Shown here one piece after another: positions 1 through 6,910 of a DNA stretch of 10,868 nucleotides; within the stretch, counting starts at the first letter, position 1, and each line of letters begins with the position of its first letter. Source of the DNA: an uncultured Collinsella sp. (GTDB lineage Bacteria > Actinomycetota > Coriobacteriia > Coriobacteriales > Coriobacteriaceae). Under the pieces are notes generated by a model. The model was given only the letters and a program-made list of their open reading frames with translations. It searched no databases and was not told where the DNA came from. Where the stretch lies: positions 1 through 10,868 of the forward strand of contig CABRZN010000061.1 of the NCBI GenBank assembly GCA_902475445.1, written 5' to 3'. A program made the translations under genes and the position numbers.

Positions 1-54
1 ATGTCATGCAAGAGCGATGCGGGCCTAGCCCGTATGATTCAAAAGGGGGCAGTG

Positions 55-1116
55 ATGGAGAGGATACTCGGCGTTAATCTCTCTGGCTGGTTTATTCCCG
101 AGCCTTGGGTGACCCCGTCGCTGTACGCGGCGACCGGTGCATCCAACGCGGCCGAGCTACAGGAGGCCATGGGTACCGCCGCCTATAACGAGCGCATGCG
201 CCGCCATTACGAGACGTTTGTGAGCGAGGACGATTTTCGTCGCATGGCGCAGATCGGTCTCAATGCCGTGCGTCTGCCGGTGCCCTGGTATGCCTTTGGC
301 TCGCAGGAGTCCGATGCGTCCTACATCTCGGTTGTCGACTACATCGACCGTGCGATTGAGTGGGCTGCCAAGTACGACATCCGCGTGCTGCTCGATCTGG
401 CGACGGTGCCCGGTGGCCAGGGCGATTCCAATGATTCTCCCACCACGCCGGAGGCTGTTGCCGAGTGGCATTCGTCCACCAACGGCCGCCATGTCGCGCT
501 CGACGTGCTCGAGCGCTTGGCCGATCGCTATGGCGAGGCCGAGAGCCTGCTGGGCATTGAGCTGCTGGACACGCCGCAGATGAGCGTCCGCAAGGGCCTC
601 TTTACCATGACGGACGGTATTCCGGCCCACTACCTGCGCAACTTCTATCGCGATGCCTATGAGCTCGTCCGTTCGTATATGCCCGAGGACAAGATCGTCG
701 TCTTTTCGTCGTCGGGGCATCCCAGCGAGTGGAAGCATTTTATGCGCGGCGCCAAGTACAAGAACGTCTACATGGACCTTCACCTGTACCATTACCGCGA
801 CGAGCATGCGCTCGACATCACGAGCCCCCGCGGGCTGACGACGGCGATTTCGCGCAACAAGCGCGAGCTTAAAGAAGCGATTTCGACAGGGTTCCCCGTG
901 CTGGTGGGCGAATGGTCGGGCGCGGCGATCTTTGCCAACTCGTCGGTTACGCCCGAGGGCCGCAATGCCTACGAGCGCGTGTTTATCGCTAACCAGCTGG
1001 CTTCGTTTGCGCCGGCCGCCGGTTGGTTCTTCCAAACGTGGAAGACCGAGAAGCGCATTGCAGCATGGGACGCCCGCGCGGCGCTCGGTACGCTCGAGCG
1101 CGGCATGATTGAATAG
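55..1116 (+). CDS. GH5-family exo-1,3-beta-glucanase-like protein, probably inactive or altered
   Basis: The 354-aa protein aligns from memory along its whole length with the GH5 exo-beta-1,3-glucanase fold: GVNLSGWFIPEPWVTPSLY near the N-terminus, NAVRLPVPW, LLGIELL, a DLHLY segment, VLVGEWSGA and GWFF-TWKTE at the end. The nucleophile Glu of GEWS is kept (E286). The acid/base position, normally Asn-Glu-Pro, reads Asp172-Thr173-Pro. The family DLHGAPG motif reads DLATVPG (His to Ala116), HHHY reads LHLY, and the Trp before the final TWKTE is Gln327. Substrate and activity are therefore doubtful; it may bind sugar without cleaving it, or use other chemistry. There is no signal peptide or membrane segment, so it is predicted cytoplasmic. 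ATG 55 was chosen because AAGGGGG ends 5 nt upstream and the family motif begins a few residues in; the frame stays open to base 1, so an upstream start cannot be excluded. rsmI follows after 6 bp, which suggests cotranscription. Confidence 0.8.
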   Translation: MERILGVNLSGWFIPEPWVTPSLYAATGASNAAELQEAMGTAAYNERMRRHYETFVSEDDFRRMAQIGLNAVRLPVPWYAFGSQESDASYISVVDYIDRAIEWAAKYDIRVLLDLATVPGGQGDSNDSPTTPEAVAEWHSSTNGRHVALDVLERLADRYGEAESLLGIELLDTPQMSVRKGLFTMTDGIPAHYLRNFYRDAYELVRSYMPEDKIVVFSSSGHPSEWKHFMRGAKYKNVYMDLHLYHYRDEHALDITSPRGLTTAISRNKRELKEAISTGFPVLVGEWSGAAIFANSSVTPEGRNAYERVFIANQLASFAPAAGWFFQTWKTEKRIAAWDARAALGTLERGMIE

Positions 1117-1122
1117 GTTGAT

Positions 1123-2001
1123 ATGACGCAAAACAGCGCCCATACGGGCAAACTCTATGTGGTCGGAACGCCCATCGGCAACCTGGGCGACCTGTCCCCG
1201 CGCGTTGGCGAGGCGTTTGCCGTCGCCGATGCCATCTGCTGCGAAGACACGCGCGTGACGTCAAAGCTACTGATGCACCTGGGCATTTCCAAGCCGCTTG
1301 TCCGTTGTGACGAGAATGTGATTGCCAGCCGCGCCGCCGGCCTGGTCGACCGTCTGCTGGCGGGGGAGACCCTCGCCTTTGCCTCGGACGCCGGCATGCC
1401 GAGTGTGTCCGATCCCGGCCAGGCGCTGGTCAAGGCGGCGCGTGAGGCCGATGTGCCCGTAGAGGTTATCCCCGGGCCCTCCGCTTGCGTCACGGCGCTC
1501 GTTTCGTCCGGCATTCCCTGCGAGCATTTTTTCTTCGAGGGCTTTTTGGGCCGGAAGCACGGCGACCGTGTGCGCCGTTTGCAGCGCCTTGCCGTGGTGC
1601 CCGGTGCGCTCATCTTCTACGAGTCTCCACATCGCATCGTGGCGACGCTCGAGGCCGTGGCGGAGGTCTTTTCCCAGCGTGAGGTTGCCGTCTGCCGCGA
1701 ACTCACCAAGCTGCACGAGGAGGTCTTGCGCGGGCCCGCCGCCCAGCTCGCCGAAGAGCTGCGTGCTCGCGGCGAGGTAAAGGGCGAGATTGCGCTGGTC
1801 ATCGCGCCGCCGAGCGAGGACGAGGATGCCGGCATCGTGCCGGTTGGCGCCTCGGTAGCGGATTCCGACGAGGCCCTGCGCGAGGATATCCGCGCCGCGC
1901 TCGAGGAGGGGGAGCCCGCCTCTGCGGTGGCCAAGCGCCTGTCTCAGAAGTATTCGCGCCGCAAGCGCGATGTCTATGCCATAGTGCTCGATATGCAATA
2001 G
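1123..2001 (+). CDS. rsmI: 16S rRNA (cytidine1402-2'-O)-methyltransferase RsmI
   Basis: This 292-aa SAM-dependent enzyme, close to the family's usual length of about 285, methylates the ribose of C1402 in the decoding centre of the 30S subunit. Family motifs appear in order: GTPIGNLGDLS (residues 15-25), CEDTRVTSKLL, SDAGMPSVSDPG (from about 88), the PGPSA turn (from 117), EHFFFEGFL, FYESPHRI and VCRELTKLHEEVLRG. The C-terminal RRKRDVYAIVLDMQ fits the usual RK-R--Y ending. The tetrapyrrole-methylase fold is complete with no frameshift. The ATG lies 6 bp after the GH5-like stop with only a weak ribosome binding site, so translation may depend on coupling to the upstream gene. It belongs functionally with rsmA and rlmH in this window. 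Confidence 0.95.
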   Translation: MTQNSAHTGKLYVVGTPIGNLGDLSPRVGEAFAVADAICCEDTRVTSKLLMHLGISKPLVRCDENVIASRAAGLVDRLLAGETLAFASDAGMPSVSDPGQALVKAAREADVPVEVIPGPSACVTALVSSGIPCEHFFFEGFLGRKHGDRVRRLQRLAVVPGALIFYESPHRIVATLEAVAEVFSQREVAVCRELTKLHEEVLRGPAAQLAEELRARGEVKGEIALVIAPPSEDEDAGIVPVGASVADSDEALREDIRAALEEGEPASAVAKRLSQKYSRRKRDVYAIVLDMQ

Positions 2002-2025
2002 ATGGAGGATATCCAGCCCTTGCGC

Positions 2026-2061
2026 TAGAATCATCCCCTGTATGCAACGTTTTTCTGGAGG
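2026..2061 (+). promoter_or_regulatory. Candidate metG -10 hexamer and ribosome binding site
   Basis: The 69-bp gap between rsmI and metG holds a TAGAAT hexamer at 2026-2031, with no convincing -35 at 17 bp, and a CTGGAGG ribosome binding site at 2055-2061, nine bases before the metG ATG. No terminator separates rsmI from metG, so read-through is possible as well. The gap is too short for a T-box. Confidence 0.35.
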
Positions 2062-2070
2062 ACAAACCCC

Positions 2071-3672
2071 ATGGATCAAAGCAAGCCTTCGTTCTTTATC
2101 ACGACGCCCATCTACTACGTCAACGCCGATCCGCACCTGGGCACGGCTTATTCCACCATCATCGCCGACGTTCAGGCTCGCTATCGCCGCTCCGCCGGCT
2201 ATAACGTCAAGTTCCTGACCGGCATGGACGAGCACGGTGAGAAGGTCGCCGAGGCCGCGGCCAAGCACGGCATGACGCCGCAGGAGTGGACCGACAGCCA
2301 AGCTCCGCACTTCAAGGAGCTTTGGAGCAAGCTCGAGATTTCCAACGACGACTTCATCCGCACCACCGAGCCGCGCCAGCATCATGCCGTGCAGTACCTG
2401 TGGGAGCGCATGAAGGAGTCCGGCTACCTGTATAAGGGCAGCTACGACGGCTGGTATTGCGTGCCTGACGAGACCTACTTCACCGATACGCAGGTCCAGA
2501 AGGGCGACGAGGAGTACGGCAACGTCGGCCAGCACCTGTGCCCCGACTGCCACCGTCCGCTTGAGCGCGTGCAGGAGGAGTCCTACTTCTTTAAGCTTTC
2601 CGCTTTCCAGGACAAGCTACTCAAGCTCTATGACGAGCACCCCGACTTTGTCGAGCCTGCGTTCCGCATGAACGAGGTGCGTAGCTTTGTCGAGGGCGGC
2701 CTTAACGACCTTTCCGTGAGCCGCACGAGCTTTGACTGGGGCATTCAGGTCCCGTTTGACGAGGGCCACGTGACCTACGTGTGGTTCGATGCGCTGCTCA
2801 ACTATATGACGGCCGTCGGCTACGGTGTCGACACCGACGAGGCACGTGCCGAGCTGGCCTATCGCTGGCCCGCGCAGTTCCACATCGTGGGTAAGGACAT
2901 CATCCGCTTCCACTGCGTCATTTGGCCCGCCATGCTCATGGCCATCGGCGAGGCCCTGCCCGAACACGTCTTTGCCCACGGCTTCCTGACCGTGCGCAAT
3001 GCCGAGACCGGCAAGGCCGAGAAGATGTCCAAGAGCCGCGGCAACGCCATCGCTCCGCAGGACGTTATCGACATGCTGGGCGTCGAGGGTTATCGCTACT
3101 ACTTTATGACCGACGTCGTCCCCGGCACCGACGGCGCCATCAGCTTCGATCGCATGGAGCAGGTCTACAACGCCGATCTGGCCAACAGCTGGGGCAACCT
3201 CATCTCGCGTTCGCTCAACATGAGCGGCAAGTACTTTGACGGTTGCGCGCCCGCTAAGCCCGCATCGTTCGATGCGTTTGACAATCCGCTGGCAAAGATC
3301 GCCGACGGCCTGGTCGAGCGCTACATGGCCAAGATGGACGTGCTCGATTACGGCGGAGCTAAGGACGAGGTCATGGAGCTCATCCACGCCGCCAACCACT
3401 ATATCGAGGACTCTGAGCCCTGGGCGCTTGCCAAGGACGAGGCCAAGGCTGACGAGCTGGCATTTGTGATCTACAACCTGCTCGAGGCTATCCGCATTGC
3501 CGCTCACCTGCTGATGCCGCTCATGCCCCAGACCTCTGCCGAGGCCCTGCGCCGCCTGTCCTGCGAGGACGAGGCCGCGAGCGACGACCTCAAGGGCATT
3601 TGCGCTTGGGGTCTGCTTGCTGGTGGCCAGCCCGTCGAGAAGGGCGAGCCGCTGTTCCCGCGCCTGGGCTAA
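2071..3672 (+). CDS. metG: Methionyl-tRNA synthetase, short form
   Basis: This class I synthetase attaches methionine to initiator and elongator tRNA-Met in the cytoplasm. It opens with FFITTPIYYVNADPHLGTAY, where HLGT at 22-25 is the HIGH-type ATP motif, and has KMSKS at 318-322. WFDALLNYMTAVGYG, HIVGKDIIRFHCVIWPAM and DLANSWGNLISRSLNM are also typical. At 533 aa it ends after the anticodon-binding helical domain and lacks the C-terminal tRNA-binding (Trbp111-like) domain of longer forms. The zinc-knuckle region reads C130-x2-D133 and C157-x2-C160, so one expected cysteine is aspartate. GGAGG lies 9 nt before the ATG. A strong terminator follows, so metG ends a transcription unit. Confidence 0.96.
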   Translation: MDQSKPSFFITTPIYYVNADPHLGTAYSTIIADVQARYRRSAGYNVKFLTGMDEHGEKVAEAAAKHGMTPQEWTDSQAPHFKELWSKLEISNDDFIRTTEPRQHHAVQYLWERMKESGYLYKGSYDGWYCVPDETYFTDTQVQKGDEEYGNVGQHLCPDCHRPLERVQEESYFFKLSAFQDKLLKLYDEHPDFVEPAFRMNEVRSFVEGGLNDLSVSRTSFDWGIQVPFDEGHVTYVWFDALLNYMTAVGYGVDTDEARAELAYRWPAQFHIVGKDIIRFHCVIWPAMLMAIGEALPEHVFAHGFLTVRNAETGKAEKMSKSRGNAIAPQDVIDMLGVEGYRYYFMTDVVPGTDGAISFDRMEQVYNADLANSWGNLISRSLNMSGKYFDGCAPAKPASFDAFDNPLAKIADGLVERYMAKMDVLDYGGAKDEVMELIHAANHYIEDSEPWALAKDEAKADELAFVIYNLLEAIRIAAHLLMPLMPQTSAEALRRLSCEDEAASDDLKGICAWGLLAGGQPVEKGEPLFPRLG

Positions 3673-3711
3673 GACGCCGCGCGCCATATCGGCAATTTGC
3701 TGTTTAGATGT

Positions 3712-3746
3712 AAGGGCATGGCCGCAACGGTCCATGCCCTTTTGTT
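3712..3746 (+). terminator. Rho-independent terminator after metG
   Basis: AAGGGCATGG pairs with CCATGCCCTT, the inner CCG/CGG continues the stem past a bulged T, the loop is CAA, and a T run follows. It separates metG from the rsmA-tatD unit. As the stem ends in AAGGG/CCCTT it may also work weakly in reverse. Confidence 0.85.
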
Positions 3747-3779
3747 TCAAGACGCCGCCACCATGCTAAGGAGGCAACT

Positions 3780-4640
3780 ATGACAACTTCGCCTTTGGCA
3801 AATCCCACGGCAACAAGGGAGCTGCTGGAGGAGTTTGGCCTTGCGACCAAGCATCGCCTGGGCCAGAACTTCCTGATCGACAACCATGTAATTGAGCGCA
3901 TTTGCGAGTTTTCCGAGCTCACGGGCGATGAGCGCGTGCTCGAGGTTGGCCCGGGCGTTGGTACGCTCACGCTTGCGCTGCTGCAGGAGGCGGCGTGCGT
4001 CACGTCGATCGAGGCCGATCCCGAGCTCGAGCCGGTGCTAGATGCCCACGCCGCCGACTACGCCAACTTCCGCTTTATCATGGGCGACGCGCTCAGAGTG
4101 ACGCCGGGGCAGATTGAGCAGACTGCGGGCGGTGAGCCGACGGTATTTGTCGCGAACCTGCCCTATAACGTCGCGGCGACGATCATCCTGCAGTTCTTCC
4201 AGACGATGCCCGCGCTCAAGCGCGCCGTCGTCATGGTTCAAAAGGAGGTTGCCGATCGCATTGCCGCAGTGCCGGGTAGCAAGACCTATGGCGGCTATAC
4301 GGCAAAGCTCGGCCTGTATGCGCAGGTTACGGGTCGCTTTGAGGTGCCGCCGCGTTGCTTTATGCCGGCACCGCATGTGGACTCGGCCGTCGTGCGTATC
4401 GACCGTGTTGACGGCGTGGTGCCCGAAGGACTCGATCGCGAGTTTGTGGCCCGCGTGATTGATGCCGCATTTGCTCAGCGTCGCAAGACCATCCGCAATT
4501 CCATGAGCGCCAACGGTTTTGCCAAGGACGTGCTCGATACCGCCTTTGAGGCTTGCGGTATCGCACCCACCACGCGCGCGGAGACGCTTGATGTTGCCGA
4601 CTTTGTCCGTCTGGCCCAGGAGCTAATCCATGTTGCCTAA
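3780..4640 (+). CDS. rsmA: 16S rRNA dimethyladenosine transferase RsmA (KsgA)
   Basis: This 286-aa enzyme dimethylates A1518 and A1519 in helix 45 of 16S rRNA late in 30S assembly, using SAM. Visible motifs are KHRLGQNFLID (the family N-terminus), VLEVGPGVGTLTLAL (SAM-binding loop around residue 57), the acidic IEADPELEPVL that contacts the SAM ribose, the catalytic NLPYN (126-130), MVQKEVADRI, YGGYTAKLGLYAQ, FEVPPRCFMPAPHVDSAVV and AFAQRRKTIRNS. The start has an excellent AAGGAGG at 3768-3774 with a 5-nt spacer. The 3' end overlaps tatD by 11 nt, so the two are surely translated from one mRNA. Length and motifs are normal. Confidence 0.96.
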   Translation: MTTSPLANPTATRELLEEFGLATKHRLGQNFLIDNHVIERICEFSELTGDERVLEVGPGVGTLTLALLQEAACVTSIEADPELEPVLDAHAADYANFRFIMGDALRVTPGQIEQTAGGEPTVFVANLPYNVAATIILQFFQTMPALKRAVVMVQKEVADRIAAVPGSKTYGGYTAKLGLYAQVTGRFEVPPRCFMPAPHVDSAVVRIDRVDGVVPEGLDREFVARVIDAAFAQRRKTIRNSMSANGFAKDVLDTAFEACGIAPTTRAETLDVADFVRLAQELIHVA

Positions 4641-5547
4641 TGCCGAACGCGTGACGTTTACCAAGAAAAAGAAGACGGTTGCTTGTCCCGTGCCCTTGGC
4701 ACCGCTTGCCGACACGCATGCGCATCTGCTTTCGTTTTGGGGCAAAGAAGTGCCCGAGACGCTCGTGCGCGCCAAAGCCGCGGGCGTCGACCTGTTGGCG
4801 ACGATGTTCGACCCTATCGCCGACAAGCGCAGCGTGACGGACTATAGTGACTGGCTGGTGCGCGAAATTCTGCCGATGCGGGATATTCCGCAGATCAAGT
4901 ATCTCGCTGGCGTTCACCCCTATGGCGCGCCGGATTATACCGACGACATTCACGCACAGGTCGTTGCCGCGCTCGATGACCCTTTGTGCGCTGGTATCGG
5001 CGAGATCGGTCTGGACTACCACATGGATTACGATGACGACATCGCGCCGGCGCCCCATAGCGTGCAGATTGATTGCATGGCACGTCAGCTCGAAGTTGCC
5101 GTGCGCCGCAATGTGCCGGTGGAGCTGCACCTGCGGCACGAGGACTCGGATGGGGAGCGCACCTCGCATATGGATGCGTACAACGTGCTGCGCGAGGTGG
5201 GTGTGCCTCAGGCAGGTTGCGTACTGCACTGCTTTGGCGAGAATCGAGCCACGATGGAGCGCTTTGTGGATTTGGGCTGCTATATCGCCTATGGCGGCGC
5301 GGCAACCTTTAAGCGCAACGATGACGTGCGCGAGGCATTTGCGGCGACCCCGCTCGATCGCATTTTGTTCGAGACGGATTGCCCATATATGGCGCCGGAG
5401 CCCATTCGTGGTCTTGAGTGCGAGCCGGCAATGATTTCTATCACGGCAAACACGCTGGTCAATGATCGTGTCGATCGCACCGGCGAGGATGCTGAGGCGA
5501 TTGCGCAGGCCGCTTGGGAAAATGCCTGCAAACTTTTTCAAAAATAG
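4630..5547 (+). CDS. TatD-family metal-dependent hydrolase / DNase
   Basis: This is a 305-aa TIM-barrel amidohydrolase-fold protein of the TatD family, metal-dependent DNases (3'-5' exonuclease in characterised members). All expected metal ligands are present: H30 and H32 (DTHAH), E125 (GEIGLDY), H167 in LHLRH, H200 (LHCF) and D250 (ETDCPY). The AGVHPYGA and GCYIAYGGAATFK segments are also family-typical. It is about 40 residues longer than the usual 255-265, largely through an N-terminal extension with a KKKK run at 12-15. ATG 4630 is chosen because AGGAG at 4618-4622 sits 7 nt upstream, inside the end of rsmA. Neighbouring rsmA and tatD is a common bacterial arrangement. Its true substrate in the cell is uncertain. 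Confidence 0.9.
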   Translation: MLPNAERVTFTKKKKTVACPVPLAPLADTHAHLLSFWGKEVPETLVRAKAAGVDLLATMFDPIADKRSVTDYSDWLVREILPMRDIPQIKYLAGVHPYGAPDYTDDIHAQVVAALDDPLCAGIGEIGLDYHMDYDDDIAPAPHSVQIDCMARQLEVAVRRNVPVELHLRHEDSDGERTSHMDAYNVLREVGVPQAGCVLHCFGENRATMERFVDLGCYIAYGGAATFKRNDDVREAFAATPLDRILFETDCPYMAPEPIRGLECEPAMISITANTLVNDRVDRTGEDAEAIAQAAWENACKLFQK

Positions 5548-5550
5548 TTC

Positions 5551-5579
5551 TTGCGTTCGCGATGGCGCTCCGTTATTCT
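5551..5579 (+). promoter_or_regulatory. Promoter of tRNA-Leu(CAG)
   Basis: TTGCGT (5551-5556) and TATTCT (5574-5579) are separated by exactly 17 bp, 11 bp upstream of the mature tRNA start. The expected start of transcription is about 5586, giving a very short 5' leader for RNase P to remove. There is no terminator between tatD and this promoter, so read-through from rsmA-tatD may contribute. Confidence 0.7.
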
Positions 5580-5590
5580 AATTCCTGCAC

Positions 5591-5677
5591 GCGGGCGTGG
5601 CGGAATTGGCAGACGCGTACGGTTCAGGTCCGTATGGGGGCAACCCCATGAAGGTTCAAGTCCTTTCGCCCGCACCA
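5591..5677 (+). tRNA. tRNA-Leu(CAG), CCA encoded
   Basis: A complete class II tRNA folds here. Acceptor GCGGGCG pairs with CGCCCGC (5667-5673). The anticodon stem TACGG/CCGTA (5618-5622, 5630-5634) encloses loop TTCAGGT with anticodon CAG at 5625-5627, reading CUG codons. A long variable arm GGGG-CAA-CCCC follows, then T-stem GAAGG/CCTTT around loop TTCAAGT. The 3' CCA is encoded at 5675-5677. CUG is the main leucine codon in the neighbouring genes, so this should be a heavily used tRNA. Confidence 0.97.
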
Positions 5678-5717
5678 TTGAATGAAAGAGCTCCCAGCAA
5701 TGGGAGCTTTTTTGTTA
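5660..5717 (+). repeat. 58-bp direct repeat, copy 1 (tRNA-Leu 3' end plus terminator)
   Basis: This starts at the last base of the T-loop region of tRNA-Leu and covers the 3' T-stem, acceptor strand, CCA and whole terminator. It recurs at 5849-5906, 189 bp downstream, with one difference (G5680 versus A5869). The pattern of a duplicated tRNA 3' end resembles the product of tRNA-targeted integration. Confidence 0.95.
5686..5714 (+). terminator. Terminator of tRNA-Leu
   Basis: AGCTCCCA (5689-5696) and TGGGAGCT (5701-5708) form an 8-bp stem closed by a GCAA tetraloop and followed by a T6 run. An upstream A-rich flank extends the pairing. Confidence 0.92.
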
Positions 5718-5848
5718 CGGGCCCACCGCAGGAACTTGAACCTGCGAAGGAGCGAGCGTAAAGAAAACGCGGAGCGTTTTTAGCGAGCTGGCGAGTCCGC
5801 CGGCAGGCGGGCGAAGCCGGTACGGATCCGCGAAGCGGATACGCGGAC
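5718..5848. other. Structured non-coding segment between the two repeat copies
   Basis: These 131 bp contain no credible gene but are dense in small hairpins. GCAGG/CCTGC (5728-5745) encloses an inverted T-arm sequence. AAAACGC-GGA-GCGTTTT lies at 5764-5780, AGC-GA-GCT at 5782-5789, and an arm ending in GCGAAGC at 5811-5817. ATCCGC-GAA-GCGGAT lies at 5826-5840 and also contains GCGAAGC. GTCCGC (5795-5800) and GCGGAC (5843-5848) can close the last two arms into a multi-branched fold. A 77-aa minus-strand reading frame crosses it but looks like a repeat artefact. Confidence 0.75.
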
Positions 5849-5906
5849 GTCCTTTCGCCCGCACCATTAAATGAAAGAGCTCCCAGCAATGGGAGCTTTT
5901 TTGTTA
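5849..5906 (+). repeat. 58-bp direct repeat, copy 2
   Basis: This is the downstream partner of 5660-5717 and is 57/58 identical. It carries the 3' T-stem strand, acceptor strand and CCA of tRNA-Leu without the rest of the tRNA, followed by an intact terminator. Confidence 0.95.
5877..5903 (+). terminator. Second, duplicated tRNA-type terminator
   Basis: It has the same 8-bp stem, GCAA loop and T6 run as the tRNA-Leu terminator, 189 bp further on. It shields the SPFH gene from upstream transcription, so that gene needs its own promoter between here and 5966. TATCCT at 5929-5934 is the only weak -10 candidate I see. Confidence 0.85.
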
Positions 5907-5965
5907 TGCACGATCTCCTTGGACGGGTATCCTAATGCCAACGTGTGCCTATCAGAGGAGAGACC

Positions 5966-6904
5966 ATGCTGTTTTCCGGTATCATCGCCGCCCTTACCAG
6001 CCTTTTGATTCCCATCATCATCCTGTTGCTGCTGCTCCCCAACGCCTGTTATGTCGTTGAACAGCAGCACGCCGTAATCATCGAGCGCTTGGGTAAGTTC
6101 AACCGTATCGTCAACGCGGGCTTCCACGTGAAGGTGCCCGTGATCGACCGCAAGGCCGCCACGGTGAGCCTGCGCACCATGAAAAACGGTTTTGGCATCG
6201 ACGTTAAGACCCAGGACAACGTGACCATCGGTCTTGAGGTCTCCGCTCAGTACCACGTGAGCTACGACATGGGCGCCGGCCCGGCAGATTCGGGCATCTA
6301 CAAGAGCTACTACATGCTGCAGGAGCCCGTCGACCAGATGCGCGACTTCATCACCGACGCCCTGCGCTCCTCCATTCCCGTCTACACACTCGATGAGGTC
6401 TTTGCCAAGAAGGATGACATCGCCAAGGATGTCAACGCTACCGTTTCCGAGCAGATGGCCGCCTATGGCTTCACCCTCGTGTCGACGCTCATCACCAAGA
6501 TCGCGCTGCCGACCGAGGTCGAGAACTCCATGAACGACATCAACGCCGCCCAGCGCAAGCGCGCTGCTGCGCAGGAGCTCGCCGAGGCCGACCGCATCAA
6601 GCGCGTTACCGAGGCGACCGCCGAGGCCGAGGCAATGGAAAAGGCGGGCGAGGGCATCGCCAACCAGCGCAAGGCCATCGCACTGGGCATCAAGGACTCG
6701 CTCGAGATCATCCAGGAGACGGGTGTCGGCAATGACGAGGCCAACCAACTGTTCATGTTTACGCAGTGGTCTGAGATGATGACGGAGTTCGCTCGCACGG
6801 GTAAAACCTCGACGGTCGTGCTGCCGAGCGACTTTTCGCAGTCGGCCTCGATGTTCGAGCAGATGCTGGCCGCCGGCAAAGTTCAAAACGATTCGAAGGA
6901 GTAG
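5966..6904 (+). CDS. SPFH/band 7 membrane protein, HIR-like
   Basis: This 312-aa protein starts with a hydrophobic anchor (about residues 3-27, rich in I and L) followed by the SPFH domain YVVEQQHAVIIERLGKFNRI. A charged Ala/Glu-rich helical region RAAAQELAEADRIKRVTEAT follows, and then GIANQRKAIALGIKDSLEI. From memory this layout and the last motif match the hypersensitive-induced-reaction (HIR) branch of stomatin/prohibitin-like proteins better than HflK or QmcA. Such proteins form ring oligomers that organise membrane microdomains. ATG 5966 is preferred over an in-frame GTG at 5945 because AGAGGAG lies at 5954-5960 and the hydrophobic anchor then starts the protein. No NfeD partner gene is beside it; rlmH follows after 6 bp and is probably cotranscribed. 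The specific role is unknown. Confidence 0.88.
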   Translation: MLFSGIIAALTSLLIPIIILLLLLPNACYVVEQQHAVIIERLGKFNRIVNAGFHVKVPVIDRKAATVSLRTMKNGFGIDVKTQDNVTIGLEVSAQYHVSYDMGAGPADSGIYKSYYMLQEPVDQMRDFITDALRSSIPVYTLDEVFAKKDDIAKDVNATVSEQMAAYGFTLVSTLITKIALPTEVENSMNDINAAQRKRAAAQELAEADRIKRVTEATAEAEAMEKAGEGIANQRKAIALGIKDSLEIIQETGVGNDEANQLFMFTQWSEMMTEFARTGKTSTVVLPSDFSQSASMFEQMLAAGKVQNDSKE

Positions 6905-6910
6905 GCGCGC

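Noticed and set aside
2002..2070. T-box riboswitch upstream of metG
   Set aside because: The gap is only 69 nt, with no specifier stem, antiterminator or terminator.
1267..2553. Long minus-strand open frame (428 codons) across rsmI and metG, and similar ones over metG, rsmA/tatD and serS
   Set aside because: These are antisense frames held open by high GC opposite confidently identified genes. Their translations look like no family.
5656..5889. 77-codon minus-strand frame over the tRNA-Leu repeat region
   Set aside because: The two ends of the peptide repeat because they are translations of the two 58-bp repeat copies, and it reads through a tRNA and terminators.
5660..5906. CRISPR array
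   Set aside because: There are only two repeat copies, which include a tRNA end and a terminator, with one 131-bp interval and no cas genes.
5945..5965. Upstream GTG start for the SPFH protein
   Set aside because: It has no ribosome binding site at the right distance, whereas ATG 5966 has AGAGGAG 5 nt upstream and begins at the hydrophobic anchor.
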